From assembly GCA_000434195.1 (NCBI GenBank), contig HF994469.1:56905-120904 (forward strand): 64,000 nucleotides of DNA, given 5' to 3'. The notes beneath the pieces are model-generated. The model ran no database searches. It saw nothing but the letters and a program-made list of their open reading frames with translations, and was not told the origin of the DNA. How positions within the stretch are numbered: position 1 is the first letter of the stretch; each line of letters begins with the position of its first letter. The DNA comes from Clostridium sp. CAG:780. GTDB taxonomy: Bacteria; Bacillota; Clostridia; TANB77; CAG-508. The translations under genes and the position numbers were made by a program. This document shows positions 42,419 to 50,929 of the stretch, in pieces.

Positions 42419-42586
42419 TTAAATTTTAAAAAACATATCAAAAAACTTGTATGCGAAATAGCAGATAATAACTAGTACGAAAAAAACAAGAAAGCAGTTA
42501 ATAACTGAAAGTGAGTCGTTAATAGAGGTTAATAATTCAATTTCGTTTACCGTATTACTAACAACATTAGTTACTGTTTCTTCCAA
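42419..42586 (-). CDS. Small coat-like membrane protein, 55 aa
   Basis: TTG start at 42586 with AAAGGAG 7 bp upstream. Polar N-terminus (MEETVTNVVSNTVNEIELL), one helix CFLVFFVLVIICYFAYKFF. It lies just before the major coat gene, where classical phages have the minor coat genes VII and IX. Minor coat function is inference. Confidence 0.6.
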   Translation of the reverse strand: MEETVTNVVSNTVNEIELLTSINDSLSVINCFLVFFVLVIICYFAYKFFDMFFKI

Positions 42587-42757
42587 TTTTTTTCTCCTTT
42601 CTTTCTGCTAAGTATCGAAATATTGTTATGTACAATATTAAAAACAACATACAAGTTTATATTTTCTCAGGCGCCGAAAGGCTGTTCACTACCTACGGTC
42701 TCCACTCCTCATTACATTCGTCGTTCCCACGCTTCGCTTTTTTGGTCACTAAAACAA
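42587..42757. other. Phage intergenic region, candidate origin/packaging
   Basis: 171 bp without a gene. It contains AATATTGT/ACAATATT (42617-42637) and a G+C-rich block (about 42668-42740) with GGCGCC, a GCC/GGC mini-hairpin and repeated CG dinucleotides, unlike the rest of the phage. Such structured intergenic DNA in inoviruses carries replication origins and packaging signals. Confidence 0.5.
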
Positions 42758-43006
42758 TTATTTAGATGTGTTGCTGTTCTCAACATCATCAAAAATTTTA
42801 AGTTTATCAGACTTTAATTTAACTTTTAAGTCTTCTAATGCTTTTGTATAGTTGTATTTTTCTTTCCAATTAAAAGAAAATCTCATATTTTTTAAAATTT
42901 TGTCTTTTAAAATATATTTCTTAAAGTCAAATACAACCATACTTGAAATATACGAAATGATTAATAAATAAATCATTAATGTAAAAAACGCTAAAATTTT
43001 ATCCAT
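42758..43006 (-). CDS. Small phage membrane protein, 82 aa
   Basis: N-terminal helix (MDKILAFFTLMIYLLIISYI, about 5-27), then a Lys-rich cytoplasmic region and a Ser/Asn tail. TAGGTG precedes the ATG, 11 bp after the preceding gene. Unrecognised. Confidence 0.6.
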   Translation of the reverse strand: MDKILAFFTLMIYLLIISYISSMVVFDFKKYILKDKILKNMRFSFNWKEKYNYTKALEDLKVKLKSDKLKIFDDVENSNTSK

Positions 43007-43017
43007 AATTACACCTA

Positions 43018-43290
43018 CTAATAACTAAATAAAATATCTTCTAGATTACAATTCCAAAGTCTACCGTTATAAACCAAATTCATATCGATTAAAACTTTTT
43101 GCATTGCTTTAACTCCATTAGCATTTTTAATTATTTCATTTACTAAATCATCTTTAAATACGAAAAATTTACAAGTTTCCATATCTTCATCTAGTACATT
43201 AATAATTAAATAAGTTCTTTTATTTTCGTCATCATCTGTTCTTTCTTTACTCTCAATTTTTAGTAAAGTAAATTCTTTTTCAATTTTCAT
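43018..43290 (-). CDS. Candidate ssDNA-binding protein (pV-like)
   Basis: The 90-aa protein alternates beta strands (KEFTLLKIESKERT, TYLIINVLDE, CKFFVFKDD, QKVLIDMNLVYNGRLW) in an OB-fold-like order and is soluble. It is the first gene of the phage transcript, where an ssDNA-coating protein is expected. ATG at 43290 follows GAGGAGG. No sequence signature proves the function. Confidence 0.5.
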   Translation of the reverse strand: MKIEKEFTLLKIESKERTDDDENKRTYLIINVLDEDMETCKFFVFKDDLVNEIIKNANGVKAMQKVLIDMNLVYNGRLWNCNLEDILFSY

Positions 43291-43308
43291 TTTAAAACCT
43301 CCTCGCAT

Positions 43309-43378
43309 AACTTATTTTAAGTTACTAATCAGAATTATAACTTAATTTAAGTTAAAAGTCAATAACTTATTTTAAGTT
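43309..43378. promoter_or_regulatory. Phage promoter with three repressor operators
   Basis: AACTTATTTTAAGTT (43309-43323), AACTTAATTTAAGTT (43339-43353) and AACTTATTTTAAGTT (43364-43378) are palindromes. The minus-strand promoter TTGACT (43362-43357), 17 bp, TATAAT (43339-43334) has the middle operator in its spacer, and the outer two cover the start site and the upstream side. The XRE repressor gene is divergent. Confidence 0.85.
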
Positions 43379-43407
43379 ATTTTATAATTTCGATAAGGTG
43401 ATGAAAA

Positions 43408-43656
43408 ATGTATGAAAGAATTAGAAATTTAAGAGAAGATAAGGATTTAACGCAAAAACAAATAGGTGAATTATTAAATATGTCGCAAACTGGTTATAAC
43501 CAATATGAAATAGGAAAAAATGATATACCAACAAACATATTAATAAAATTAGCAAAATTTTATAATACTTCAATAGATTATTTGCTTGGTTTAACGGATG
43601 AAATAAAACCATATCCGAGAATAAAAGAAAGAGCCACTAAAATTCGTAACCCGTAG
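43408..43656 (+). CDS. XRE-family phage repressor
   Basis: 82-aa HTH protein: RIRNLREDKDLTQKQIGELLNMSQTGYNQYEIGKNDIPTN contains the Cro/cI HTH, followed by an FYNTSIDYLLGLTD segment. It lacks a peptidase or oligomerisation domain. It should bind the three AACTTA-type operators just upstream and keep the prophage silent. Its last codons and stop lie in the attR repeat. A similar regulator is at 58915-59178. Confidence 0.85.
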   Translation: MYERIRNLREDKDLTQKQIGELLNMSQTGYNQYEIGKNDIPTNILIKLAKFYNTSIDYLLGLTDEIKPYPRIKERATKIRNP

Positions 43657-43688
43657 GTCAGCAGTTCGATTCTGCTTAGTGGCTCCAA
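43642..43688 (+). repeat. attR, 47-bp direct repeat
   Basis: Identical to attL at 37323-37369. On the minus strand it supplies the last codons (WSH and stop) of the chromosomal pseudouridine synthase gene. Confidence 0.95.
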
Positions 43689-44542
43689 TTACAATTAATA
43701 CAGAGCAACTTGCCTGAAATAGGGTGCACAAACTCGACCTTATAAGCGTGTAAAGCTTGTCTGTCAATAAAATCGGATTTTGTACCATACAAAGTATCGC
43801 CAACAATAGGATGACCAATATAGGCCATATGAACACGAATTTGATGAGTTCTTCCAGTTTCTAACACAACATGAACTTCTGACATATCATGACCGTCAAC
43901 AGAAAATTCTTTTAAAACATTATAATGAGTGATTGCAGAAGTTCCTAGAGGCGAAACACATCTTTCGATAATACTATTTTCTTTTCGTGCAATAGGGGCA
44001 CTTATAGTACCCTCTTTTTCTTCAAAAAAGCCTTCACAAACTGCAATATATTCTTTCTTAAATAAATTAGCTTGCATTAAGCTAGACAATCTATCATGAA
44101 TATATGCATTTTTTGCAAAAATAACAATTCCAGAAGTATTTCGATCAAGTCTATTTACAGGCCTGATTTTTCTTTTTAAGCCAATGCTATCAAAATAGTA
44201 TTTTACACCATTAGAAAGGCTATCTTCGAAATGTTGCATAGAAGGATGAACAGGGATACCTGCTGGTTTGTTTATTATTAACAGAGAATCATCTTCATAC
44301 AAAATATCAAGAGGAATTTTAGTTGCGACAATATTATTACATTCTTCATCAAAATCAATATTTACACTAACTACATCATTATTCACAATTTTTGCGTCGA
44401 GATATATTGGAGACTCGTTTAAAAAAACAGATTCTGTTTTGCGCAAATCTGTTAATAAATTGCTAGAAATATGAAATTCTTGTTTTAAAACTTGTCTTAC
44501 AGTTGAATAATCTTTGTTAAGCTTTGTATATTTTAAAAACAT
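43676..44542 (-). CDS. RluA-family pseudouridine synthase
   Basis: The 288-aa protein makes pseudouridine in rRNA or tRNA. An S4-like N-terminal domain is followed by INKPAGIPVHPS, the catalytic motif RPVNRLDRNTSGIVIFAK (Asp133), KEYIAVCEG and ETGRTHQIRVHMAYIGHPIVGDTLYG. The RluD/YlyB-type target cannot be told apart. GTGAGGA precedes the ATG. The C-terminal WSH and stop codon come from the att repeat, so in the uninfected chromosome it overlaps the tRNA-Thr 3' end convergently. Confidence 0.92.
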   Translation of the reverse strand: MFLKYTKLNKDYSTVRQVLKQEFHISSNLLTDLRKTESVFLNESPIYLDAKIVNNDVVSVNIDFDEECNNIVATKIPLDILYEDDSLLIINKPAGIPVHPSMQHFEDSLSNGVKYYFDSIGLKRKIRPVNRLDRNTSGIVIFAKNAYIHDRLSSLMQANLFKKEYIAVCEGFFEEKEGTISAPIARKENSIIERCVSPLGTSAITHYNVLKEFSVDGHDMSEVHVVLETGRTHQIRVHMAYIGHPIVGDTLYGTKSDFIDRQALHAYKVEFVHPISGKLLCINCNWSH

Positions 44543-44645
44543 ATAAAATCCTCACTTTGCTAGCAATATTATATCATAATCGTTGTAAAAGTTAAACAAA
44601 TTTGATATAATTCAAATGGATTTCATCATATTAGAGAGGAATAAA

Positions 44646-45350
44646 ATGTGCGAAACTAGGATAATAGAACATACTGATATAAAATATTTGCTAGATAAAG
44701 GAAAAAGAAAAAACAGCTATATTCAAATAAAAGATGGACAAGTTATTGTAAAAGTACCAAGGTCAGCGACACAAAAATACATAGACAATCTTATAAAAGA
44801 GAAGTTAGAATGGATAGAAAAAAAGCTTGAACAAAGTGAAAAAGCGGAGCACAAGCCAGAATATAAAAATGAATCTAAAATATTTGTCTTGGGAAAAAAG
44901 TTGATATTAAAGACTAAATACTTACCAGGCATAAAAAGAATAAAGCTAGAAAATACAGGCAGTGAAATAATAATATCTTTCCCGAATGAATACGGGAAAC
45001 TAAGTGAAGAAGATAGAGAAGCAAAAACAAAAAAGGTCATAGAAGCCTACTACAAAGCGATAGCAAAAGAAGAAGTAATGCCAGCAATGGAAGATTTACA
45101 AAAAAGAACAGGATTATATCCATTAGAATGTAACATAAAAAATTTAAAAGCAACTTGGGGAATATGCTCATCAAAAAGAAAAATAAGCATAAACCAAAAC
45201 TTAATGGCATACAGTAGACAGGCGATTGAATATGTTTGCTTGCATGAATTATGTCATTTGAAATACATGAATCATTCAAAAGAATTTTGGAACTTGGTAG
45301 AATATTATATGCCAAATTATAAACAAGCCAAGCAAGAATTACGTGGCTGA
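44646..45350 (+). CDS. YgjP/SprT-like metallopeptidase
   Basis: 234 aa of the M48-related DUF45 family. The zinc site is in VCLHELCHLKYMNHSKEFW, with a conserved TWGICSSKRKISINQNLM segment before it. No membrane helix. Family function is poorly known (metal-dependent hydrolase). ATG at 44646 follows GAGAGGA at 5 bp. It lies 14 bp before prfB. Confidence 0.82.
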   Translation: MCETRIIEHTDIKYLLDKGKRKNSYIQIKDGQVIVKVPRSATQKYIDNLIKEKLEWIEKKLEQSEKAEHKPEYKNESKIFVLGKKLILKTKYLPGIKRIKLENTGSEIIISFPNEYGKLSEEDREAKTKKVIEAYYKAIAKEEVMPAMEDLQKRTGLYPLECNIKNLKATWGICSSKRKISINQNLMAYSRQAIEYVCLHELCHLKYMNHSKEFWNLVEYYMPNYKQAKQELRG

Positions 45351-45364
45351 AAGAGAGGAAAATC

Positions 45365-46499
45365 ATGATAAACTTAGAAGAAAATAAAAGAAGTATTGAT
45401 AAATTAAAGAAAAGATTAACTGAAATTGGAGATTCTCTTTGACATAGCTGGATTGGAAAAAGAACTGCAAAAGCTAGAAGAACAAACTTCTCTATCAGAA
45501 TTTTGGAATGACTCTAAAAATTCAGAGGAAGTATTAAAAAAGATAACGTTATTAAAGAAAAAGACAGAAAATTACAAAAAAATAAAAGCAAATATAGAAG
45601 ATACAGAAGCACTAAACTTATTGATAATAGAAGAAAGTTCGGCAGAAGAAATTGACGAAAACAATCAATATTATGCAGAAGCAAAGGAAATAGCCGATAA
45701 CATAGTGCAAATAGAAAAAGATTTAGAAAAATTAGAAATCAACACATTGTTATCAGGAAAATATGATGCAAATAATGCAATTTTAACTTTACATCCGGGT
45801 GCAGGAGGAACAGAAGCACAAGATTGGGTTGAAATGCTATATAGAATGTACACAAGATGGGCAACAAGTAATGGATATGAAGTGAAGGAGTTAGATTATT
45901 TAGAAGGTGATGAAGCAGGAATAAAAAGCGTTACATTTTTAGTATCAGGAGAATATGCATATGGATATTTAAAAGGCGAGATGGGAGTACATAGATTAGT
46001 TAGAATATCGCCTTTTGATGCAGGTGGAAGAAGGCACACTTCTTTTGCATCGCTAGAGGTATTGCCAGAAATTTCGGAAGATATAGAAGTTGATATCAAT
46101 CCGGAAGACTTGAGAATAGATACATATAGAGCTTCTGGTGCAGGTGGGCAACATATAAATAAAACTTCGTCAGCAGTAAGAATAACACATATTCCAACTA
46201 ATATAGTGGTTTCTTGTCAATCAGAAAGGTCACAAATACAAAATAGAGAAACAGCTATGAAAATGCTAAAATCAAAATTACTAACACTAAAAGAAAAAGA
46301 GAACAAAGATAAAATAGAAGAACTAAAAGGAAATCAAATGGATATAGCTTGGGGAAGCCAAATTCGTTCTTATGTATTTTGCCCATATACACTTGTAAAA
46401 GACCATAGAACCAATTATGAAGTTGGAAATGTTCAAGCGGTAATGGATGGAGACTTAAACGGTTTTATAGACAGCTATCTAAAAAGCACAGCTAAATAA
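45365..46499 (+). CDS. prfB: Peptide chain release factor 2, +1 frameshift
   Basis: RF2 reads UGA and UAA stops. The first 25 codons (45365-45439) end in CTT TGA C at 45437-45443; a +1 shift into GAC continues for 352 codons to 46499, total 377 aa. A GGAG element lies upstream of the shift site as in other prfB genes, giving autoregulation by RF2 level. GGQ motif is in RASGAGGQHINKTSSAVR, and the recognition loop region precedes it. GAGAGGAAA is the ribosome binding site. Confidence 0.95.
45427..45443 (+). other. prfB programmed +1 frameshift site
   Basis: GGAG at 45428-45431 and CTTTGAC at 45437-45443, with the in-frame TGA at 45440-45442. This is the standard RF2 autoregulatory arrangement. 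Confidence 0.92.
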
Positions 46500-46556
46500 A
46501 AAATTAACAAAAACCATTGTTATTTTTAAAAATAAATGTTACAATAATAAAAGTTA

Positions 46557-46684
46557 AAAGGGAGTAGCTTATAAACTACTAGTCAACATCACGGCGGAAA
46601 GCATGGCTAGTAACCATATTGGTAAGCAAGACTTTTAAAGAGATTTACAAAAAAGCAAATTTCTTTTTATAGTCTTGCTTTTTT
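46557..46684 (+). ncRNA. yybP-ykoY (Mn2+) riboswitch candidate
   Basis: The leader contains AAAAGGGAGTAGC, then ACTAGTCAACATCACGG and a GGC..GCC-type pairing, as in the yybP-ykoY manganese-sensing class. A terminator follows: AAGCAAGACT (46624-46633) with AGTCTTGCTTTTTTG (46670-46684). The gene behind is a P2-type cation ATPase, a usual target. Class assignment is from memory of the consensus. Confidence 0.7.
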
Positions 46685-46713
46685 GTTACATAATAATAGT
46701 GAAGGAGAAAAAC

Positions 46714-49449
46714 ATGGAAGAAAAAAATTGGTATAACAAAACCGCTGAAGAAGTAATAGAGAAATTAGACTCAAATCAAAACAATGGCCTTTCTGCAAAT
46801 GAAATAGAAGAAAGAAAACAAAAATATGGACTTAACCAATTAGCAGAAGCAAAGAAAAAAAGCTTATTCATAAAATTTTTAGAACAATTTAAAGATTTTA
46901 TGATAATAGTATTAATCATTGCAGCGATTATTTCAGGAGTAGTAGGTCAGCTACAAGGTGAGGGAATAACAGACTCTATTATTATTTTAATTGTTGTAAT
47001 AGTAAATGCAATAATTGGTGTTGCACAAGAAAATAAAGCGGAAAAATCACTCGACGCTCTAAAAAAATTAAGTAGTTATTCTGCAAAAGTAATAAGAGAT
47101 GGAAAACTAATGGTAGTACCATCAAAAGAACTTGTGCCAGGAGATATAGTGGAACTTGAAACAGGTGATTATGTACCAGCAGATATCAGAATAGTAGAAG
47201 CATTTAACTTAAAATCACAAGAAGCATCTTTAACAGGAGAATCTGTTCCAGTAGAAAAAATGGCAGTAGCAATAGATGAGAAGAACATTGGTGTTGGAGA
47301 TAGAAACAATATGTTGTTTTCATCGAGCTTGATTACTTACGGTAGAGGTAAAGGAATTGTTGTAGAAACTGGAATGAATACAGAAGTTGGAAAAATTGCA
47401 GGAATGTTAAACGAAACAGAATCAACAGATACACCTTTACAACAAAGATTAAACAAATTAGGAAAAACATTGGGAATGGCTTCACTTGCAATATGTGCAG
47501 TAATATTTGTAATAGGACTTCTATATGGAAAAGCACCATTAGATATATTTATGACAGCAGTAAGTTTAGCTGTCGCAGTAATACCAGAGGGATTAGCAGC
47601 AGTTTCTACAATAGTATTAGCGATAGGTGTTCAAAGAATGGTAAAAAAACATGCAATTGTAAAAAAATTACCAGCAGTAGAAACTTTAGGAAGTGCAACA
47701 GTTATATGCTCTGATAAGACAGGAACCTTAACTCAGAACAAAATGACAGTACAAAAAATGTTTTTTAACGATGAAATAAAAGAAGTTGAAAAAATAAATA
47801 CAAATAAAGACAACGAAGAATTAATACAATTAGTATATATATCAATGTTGTGTAATGATACAAAAGTTGGAGAAGACAACAAATTAACAGGAGATCCAAC
47901 AGAAACAGCACTAATAGATATGGGATTCAGACTAGACTTCAAACCAGAGTTATTTGAATTAATGCCAAGAGTTGAGGAAATACCATTTGATTCAGATAGA
48001 AAGTTGATGACAACAGTTCACAAGGTATCTGATAAAAAGTATATGGTGTACACTAAAGGTGGAGTAGATGAATTATTAGCAAGATGCAATAGCTATGTTA
48101 TAAATGGAAAAGTCCTTACAGATATAGATAAATATGCAGAAACAATAGACAAATACAATGATGTAATGGCAGAAGATGCACTAAGAGTACTAGCAATGGC
48201 TTATAAAGAAATAGATCACAAACCATCAAAAGAAGAAATGAAAGATATAGAAAAAGACTTAACATACATTGGAATGGTAGGAATGATAGATCCGCCAAGA
48301 GAAGAAGTTAAGACTGCTGTTGCAAAGTGTAAAACAGCAGGAATAAAAACTGTAATGATAACAGGTGACCACAAGACAACAGCAGTAGCAATTGCAAAAC
48401 AACTAGGAATACTAGAAGGAGATGAAGAGGCTGTTACAGGTAGTGATCTAGAAAAAATGTCACAAGAAGAACTAGAAAAAAGAGTAAAGAATATTAGAGT
48501 ATATGCAAGAGTATCGCCAGAGCATAAAGTTCGTATAGTAAAAGCTTGGCAGGCAAATGGAGAAGTAGTTGCGATGACCGGAGATGGTGTAAATGATGCA
48601 CCAGCCTTAAAAACAGCTGACATTGGCTGTGCGATGGGAATGGTTGGAACGGATGTTGCAAAAGAAGCGGCAGATGTAATACTAACAGACGACAACTTTG
48701 CAACAGTAGTATCAGCAGTAGAAGAAGGAAGAAGAATATATGATAACATATTAAAAGCAATTCAATTCTTACTAGCAAGTAATGTTGGAGAAGTAGTAGT
48801 GTTATTCTTTGCAATATTAATAACACCACTATTAGCACAAAAATTCAACATACCAATAAACCTAATTGAACCATTATTACCAATACACATATTATGGATT
48901 AACTTAGTAACAGATTCATTACCAGCATTAGCACTAGCTTTTGATCCAGCTAACAAAAATGTAATGAAAAGAAAACCAATAAAATCAAACACAGGAATAT
49001 TCACAAAAGGAATGTCTTGGAGAATTGTATATCAAGGAACAATGATAGGACTTCTAACATTAGCAGCATTTATCATTGGTTTATCAACAAAAAATCCTCC
49101 TGTAATAGAAGGACTAACACCAGAAGAAGTAAAAGTAGAAATAGCACAAACAATGACATTTATAGTATTAGCATTTGCAGAACTAGTACATGTATTTAAT
49201 ATAAGAAACAACAAAGAATCAATATTCAAAACAGGAATAGGTGGAAATAAACAATTATTCTGGGCAATAGGTGTATCAGCATTATTAATGATAGTAATAC
49301 TTGCAATACCTGCACTAAGAGCAATATTTAGTATTCCAGTACTACCAATGGAAAACATAGTAGAGACAGTGTTACTAATACTTGCACCAATTGTAATTGT
49401 TGAAATATTTAAATTACTTAAAATAAATGAAACAAAAAGTGAGGAATAA
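46714..49449 (+). CDS. P2-type cation ATPase (Ca2+/Mn2+ exporter)
   Basis: The 911-aa ATPase has an N-terminal cation-ATPase domain, TGES (ASLTGESVPVEK), the membrane motif VIPEGLAAV, phosphorylation site CSDKTGTLTQNKM (near 334), KGGVDELLARC and MTGDGVNDAPALKTADIG, and ten membrane helices with WINLVTDSLPALALAFDPA. It resembles PMCA/YloB-type calcium pumps. The Mn riboswitch in front suggests that manganese efflux is its main role. ATG at 46714 follows GAAGGAG. Confidence 0.9.
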   Translation: MEEKNWYNKTAEEVIEKLDSNQNNGLSANEIEERKQKYGLNQLAEAKKKSLFIKFLEQFKDFMIIVLIIAAIISGVVGQLQGEGITDSIIILIVVIVNAIIGVAQENKAEKSLDALKKLSSYSAKVIRDGKLMVVPSKELVPGDIVELETGDYVPADIRIVEAFNLKSQEASLTGESVPVEKMAVAIDEKNIGVGDRNNMLFSSSLITYGRGKGIVVETGMNTEVGKIAGMLNETESTDTPLQQRLNKLGKTLGMASLAICAVIFVIGLLYGKAPLDIFMTAVSLAVAVIPEGLAAVSTIVLAIGVQRMVKKHAIVKKLPAVETLGSATVICSDKTGTLTQNKMTVQKMFFNDEIKEVEKINTNKDNEELIQLVYISMLCNDTKVGEDNKLTGDPTETALIDMGFRLDFKPELFELMPRVEEIPFDSDRKLMTTVHKVSDKKYMVYTKGGVDELLARCNSYVINGKVLTDIDKYAETIDKYNDVMAEDALRVLAMAYKEIDHKPSKEEMKDIEKDLTYIGMVGMIDPPREEVKTAVAKCKTAGIKTVMITGDHKTTAVAIAKQLGILEGDEEAVTGSDLEKMSQEELEKRVKNIRVYARVSPEHKVRIVKAWQANGEVVAMTGDGVNDAPALKTADIGCAMGMVGTDVAKEAADVILTDDNFATVVSAVEEGRRIYDNILKAIQFLLASNVGEVVVLFFAILITPLLAQKFNIPINLIEPLLPIHILWINLVTDSLPALALAFDPANKNVMKRKPIKSNTGIFTKGMSWRIVYQGTMIGLLTLAAFIIGLSTKNPPVIEGLTPEEVKVEIAQTMTFIVLAFAELVHVFNIRNNKESIFKTGIGGNKQLFWAIGVSALLMIVILAIPALRAIFSIPVLPMENIVETVLLILAPIVIVEIFKLLKINETKSEE

Positions 49450-49453
49450 TAGG

Positions 49454-49491
49454 AAATTACCTGAAAGCAAAACTTTCGGGTAATTTTTTAT
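49454..49491 (+). terminator. Terminator after the P2 ATPase
   Basis: AAATTACCTGAAAG and CTTTCGGGTAATTT form a 14-bp stem with a T-run. Confidence 0.9.
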
Positions 49492-49594
49492 AACTACAAC
49501 CAAAGCAAAGAACATAGAAAAATGTAAAAAAATGTAGAATAAATAAATAATTTGTAGTATAATAAGAAAAAATAATTGAAGAGGCAAAACTAAA

Positions 49595-50509
49595 ATGCAT
49601 GATTTAATAATTGTAAAAAAACTAAATAAAAAGAAGCTAATAGCATTAATCATCGTAATAATATTAATAATTATTGCATTAACAACAGGCGGAGTCAAAC
49701 TAGCAAAACAATACAAGAAAAAGCAGTATGAGAAGCAATTAAAAGTACAAGAGGAGATAGAAAGACAAATAGCATTAGAGCAGCAAAAAAAAGAAGAAGA
49801 AGAAAAACAAAAAGCAATACAAAAAAGAATAGAACAGACCAATAGAGAATTTACTGAAGAAGAAAAAGACAGAATATTACACATATATAGGTCAACAGGA
49901 GAAAAAAGAGTATTCTTAACATTTGATGATGGACCTTCTCAAAGTGTAACGCCACTAATTTTAGATGTATTAAAACAAGAAAATGTAAAAGCGACATTCT
50001 TTGTATTAGGAACAAATACAAAATACAATCCAGACCTGATAAAAAGAGAATTTGAAGAGGGACACTATATAGCAAATCACGGTTATACACACAAATATTC
50101 AACAGTTTATGCATCACCAGAAGCAACCCTTGACGAATACAACTTCACACAACAAGCAATAAGAGATGCACTAGGAAATCAAAATTATAAATCAAAGGTA
50201 TTCAGATTTCCAGGAGGATCAAATGGTGGATATTATCATACAGCAAAACAAAATAGCAAAGCATTTCTTCGTGAAAACGGAATTGTACACTTAGACTGGA
50301 ATTGTTTAAGTAAAGATGCAGAAGGAGCAAACTCAAAAGAAACTTTAATGCAGAATATAATAGACACAATGGGCGACAAAGACAGTGTAGTAATTCTAAT
50401 GCACGATGCTAGTGATAAAATATTAACTTATGAAATGTTACCAGAATTAATATCATACTTAAGAGAAAAGGGATACAAATTCCAAACAATTTATGATTTA
50501 TTAGATTAA
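49595..50509 (+). CDS. Membrane-anchored polysaccharide deacetylase
   Basis: The 304-aa protein has a cytoplasmic N-terminus, one helix (about 12-35), a charged coiled coil (about 38-85) and a NodB domain: motif 1 TFDDGPS, motif 2 NHGYTH (H-x3-H), motif 3 RFPGGSNGG, motif 4 LDWNC and motif 5 ILMHD. It would remove acetyl groups from peptidoglycan GlcNAc outside the membrane, giving lysozyme resistance or a role in spore cortex. It is followed closely by a TSCPD gene. Confidence 0.9.
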   Translation: MHDLIIVKKLNKKKLIALIIVIILIIIALTTGGVKLAKQYKKKQYEKQLKVQEEIERQIALEQQKKEEEEKQKAIQKRIEQTNREFTEEEKDRILHIYRSTGEKRVFLTFDDGPSQSVTPLILDVLKQENVKATFFVLGTNTKYNPDLIKREFEEGHYIANHGYTHKYSTVYASPEATLDEYNFTQQAIRDALGNQNYKSKVFRFPGGSNGGYYHTAKQNSKAFLRENGIVHLDWNCLSKDAEGANSKETLMQNIIDTMGDKDSVVILMHDASDKILTYEMLPELISYLREKGYKFQTIYDLLD

Positions 50510-50523
50510 AAGGAGGAAAAAAT

Positions 50524-50781
50524 ATGGAATATAGATACACACCAGAAGGGGTTTGCTCAATGCAAATAATATTTGAAATAGAAGGAAACATAGTAAAAAA
50601 ACTAAAAATAGTAGGAGGATGCCCAGGAAATACAGTGGGAGTTTCTAAATTAGCAGAAAATAGAACAATAGACGAGCTAATTAGCATATTAAAAGGAATA
50701 CCTTGTGGAAACAAAGGAACATCTTGTCCAGATCAAGTAGCAAAAGCATTAGAAAAATATAAACAGGAATATGGAATGTAA
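50524..50781 (+). CDS. TSCPD-domain protein (TIGR03905-like)
   Basis: 85 aa with GGCPGNTVGVSKL and CGNKGTSCPDQVAKAL, the diagnostic TSCPD motif with four Cys. This small domain also ends some ribonucleotide reductases, where it binds metal; the free-standing family has no assigned function. AAAGGAGG precedes the ATG; the deacetylase stops 14 bp before. Confidence 0.88.
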   Translation: MEYRYTPEGVCSMQIIFEIEGNIVKKLKIVGGCPGNTVGVSKLAENRTIDELISILKGIPCGNKGTSCPDQVAKALEKYKQEYGM

Positions 50782-50871
50782 AAGTGCAGTTTGCGAATAT
50801 AAGAAAAAGATAAATTTGTTACATTAAATCAATCTGAATTCAAAAAAATAAAAAAAAATTTGTAATAACTA

Positions 50872-50900
50872 TTGCAAAAATAAAAAAAGTGTGCTAATAT
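50872..50900 (+). promoter_or_regulatory. tRNA-Leu promoter
   Basis: TTGCAA, 17 bp, TAATAT. An inverted repeat GTGTGCTAA/TTAGCACAC (50889-50918) overlaps the -10 and start region. Confidence 0.7.
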
Positions 50901-50929
50901 TAATAAGTGTTAGCACACAAATAAAACAT

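Larger units (their letters stand above)
37323..43688. mobile_element. Integrated filamentous phage (inovirus prophage)
   Basis: A 47-bp perfect direct repeat (37323-37369 and 43642-43688) of the tRNA-Thr 3' part bounds the element; the excised circle would be 6319 bp, a typical inovirus size. Genes read leftward in filamentous-phage order: ssDNA-binding-like, small membrane protein, minor coat-like, pVIII-like coat, terminator, pIII-like, pVI-like, small protein, pI/Zot ATPase, small protein, replication protein II/X, tyrosine integrase. A divergent XRE repressor lies next to attR. No lysis genes, no terminase and no tail genes are present. Inoviruses extrude without killing; here the host is a monoderm. 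Confidence 0.92.

Noticed and set aside
37323..43688. CTX-like toxin function of the Zot protein
   Set aside because: Zot-family proteins are assembly ATPases in all inoviruses; no toxin domain or cargo toxin gene is visible.
50889..50918. CIRCE-like or other repressor site at the tRNA-Leu promoter
   Set aside because: The halves GTGCTAA and TTAGCAC are in the opposite order to CIRCE and there is no heat-shock gene. Kept only as an unexplained dyad.
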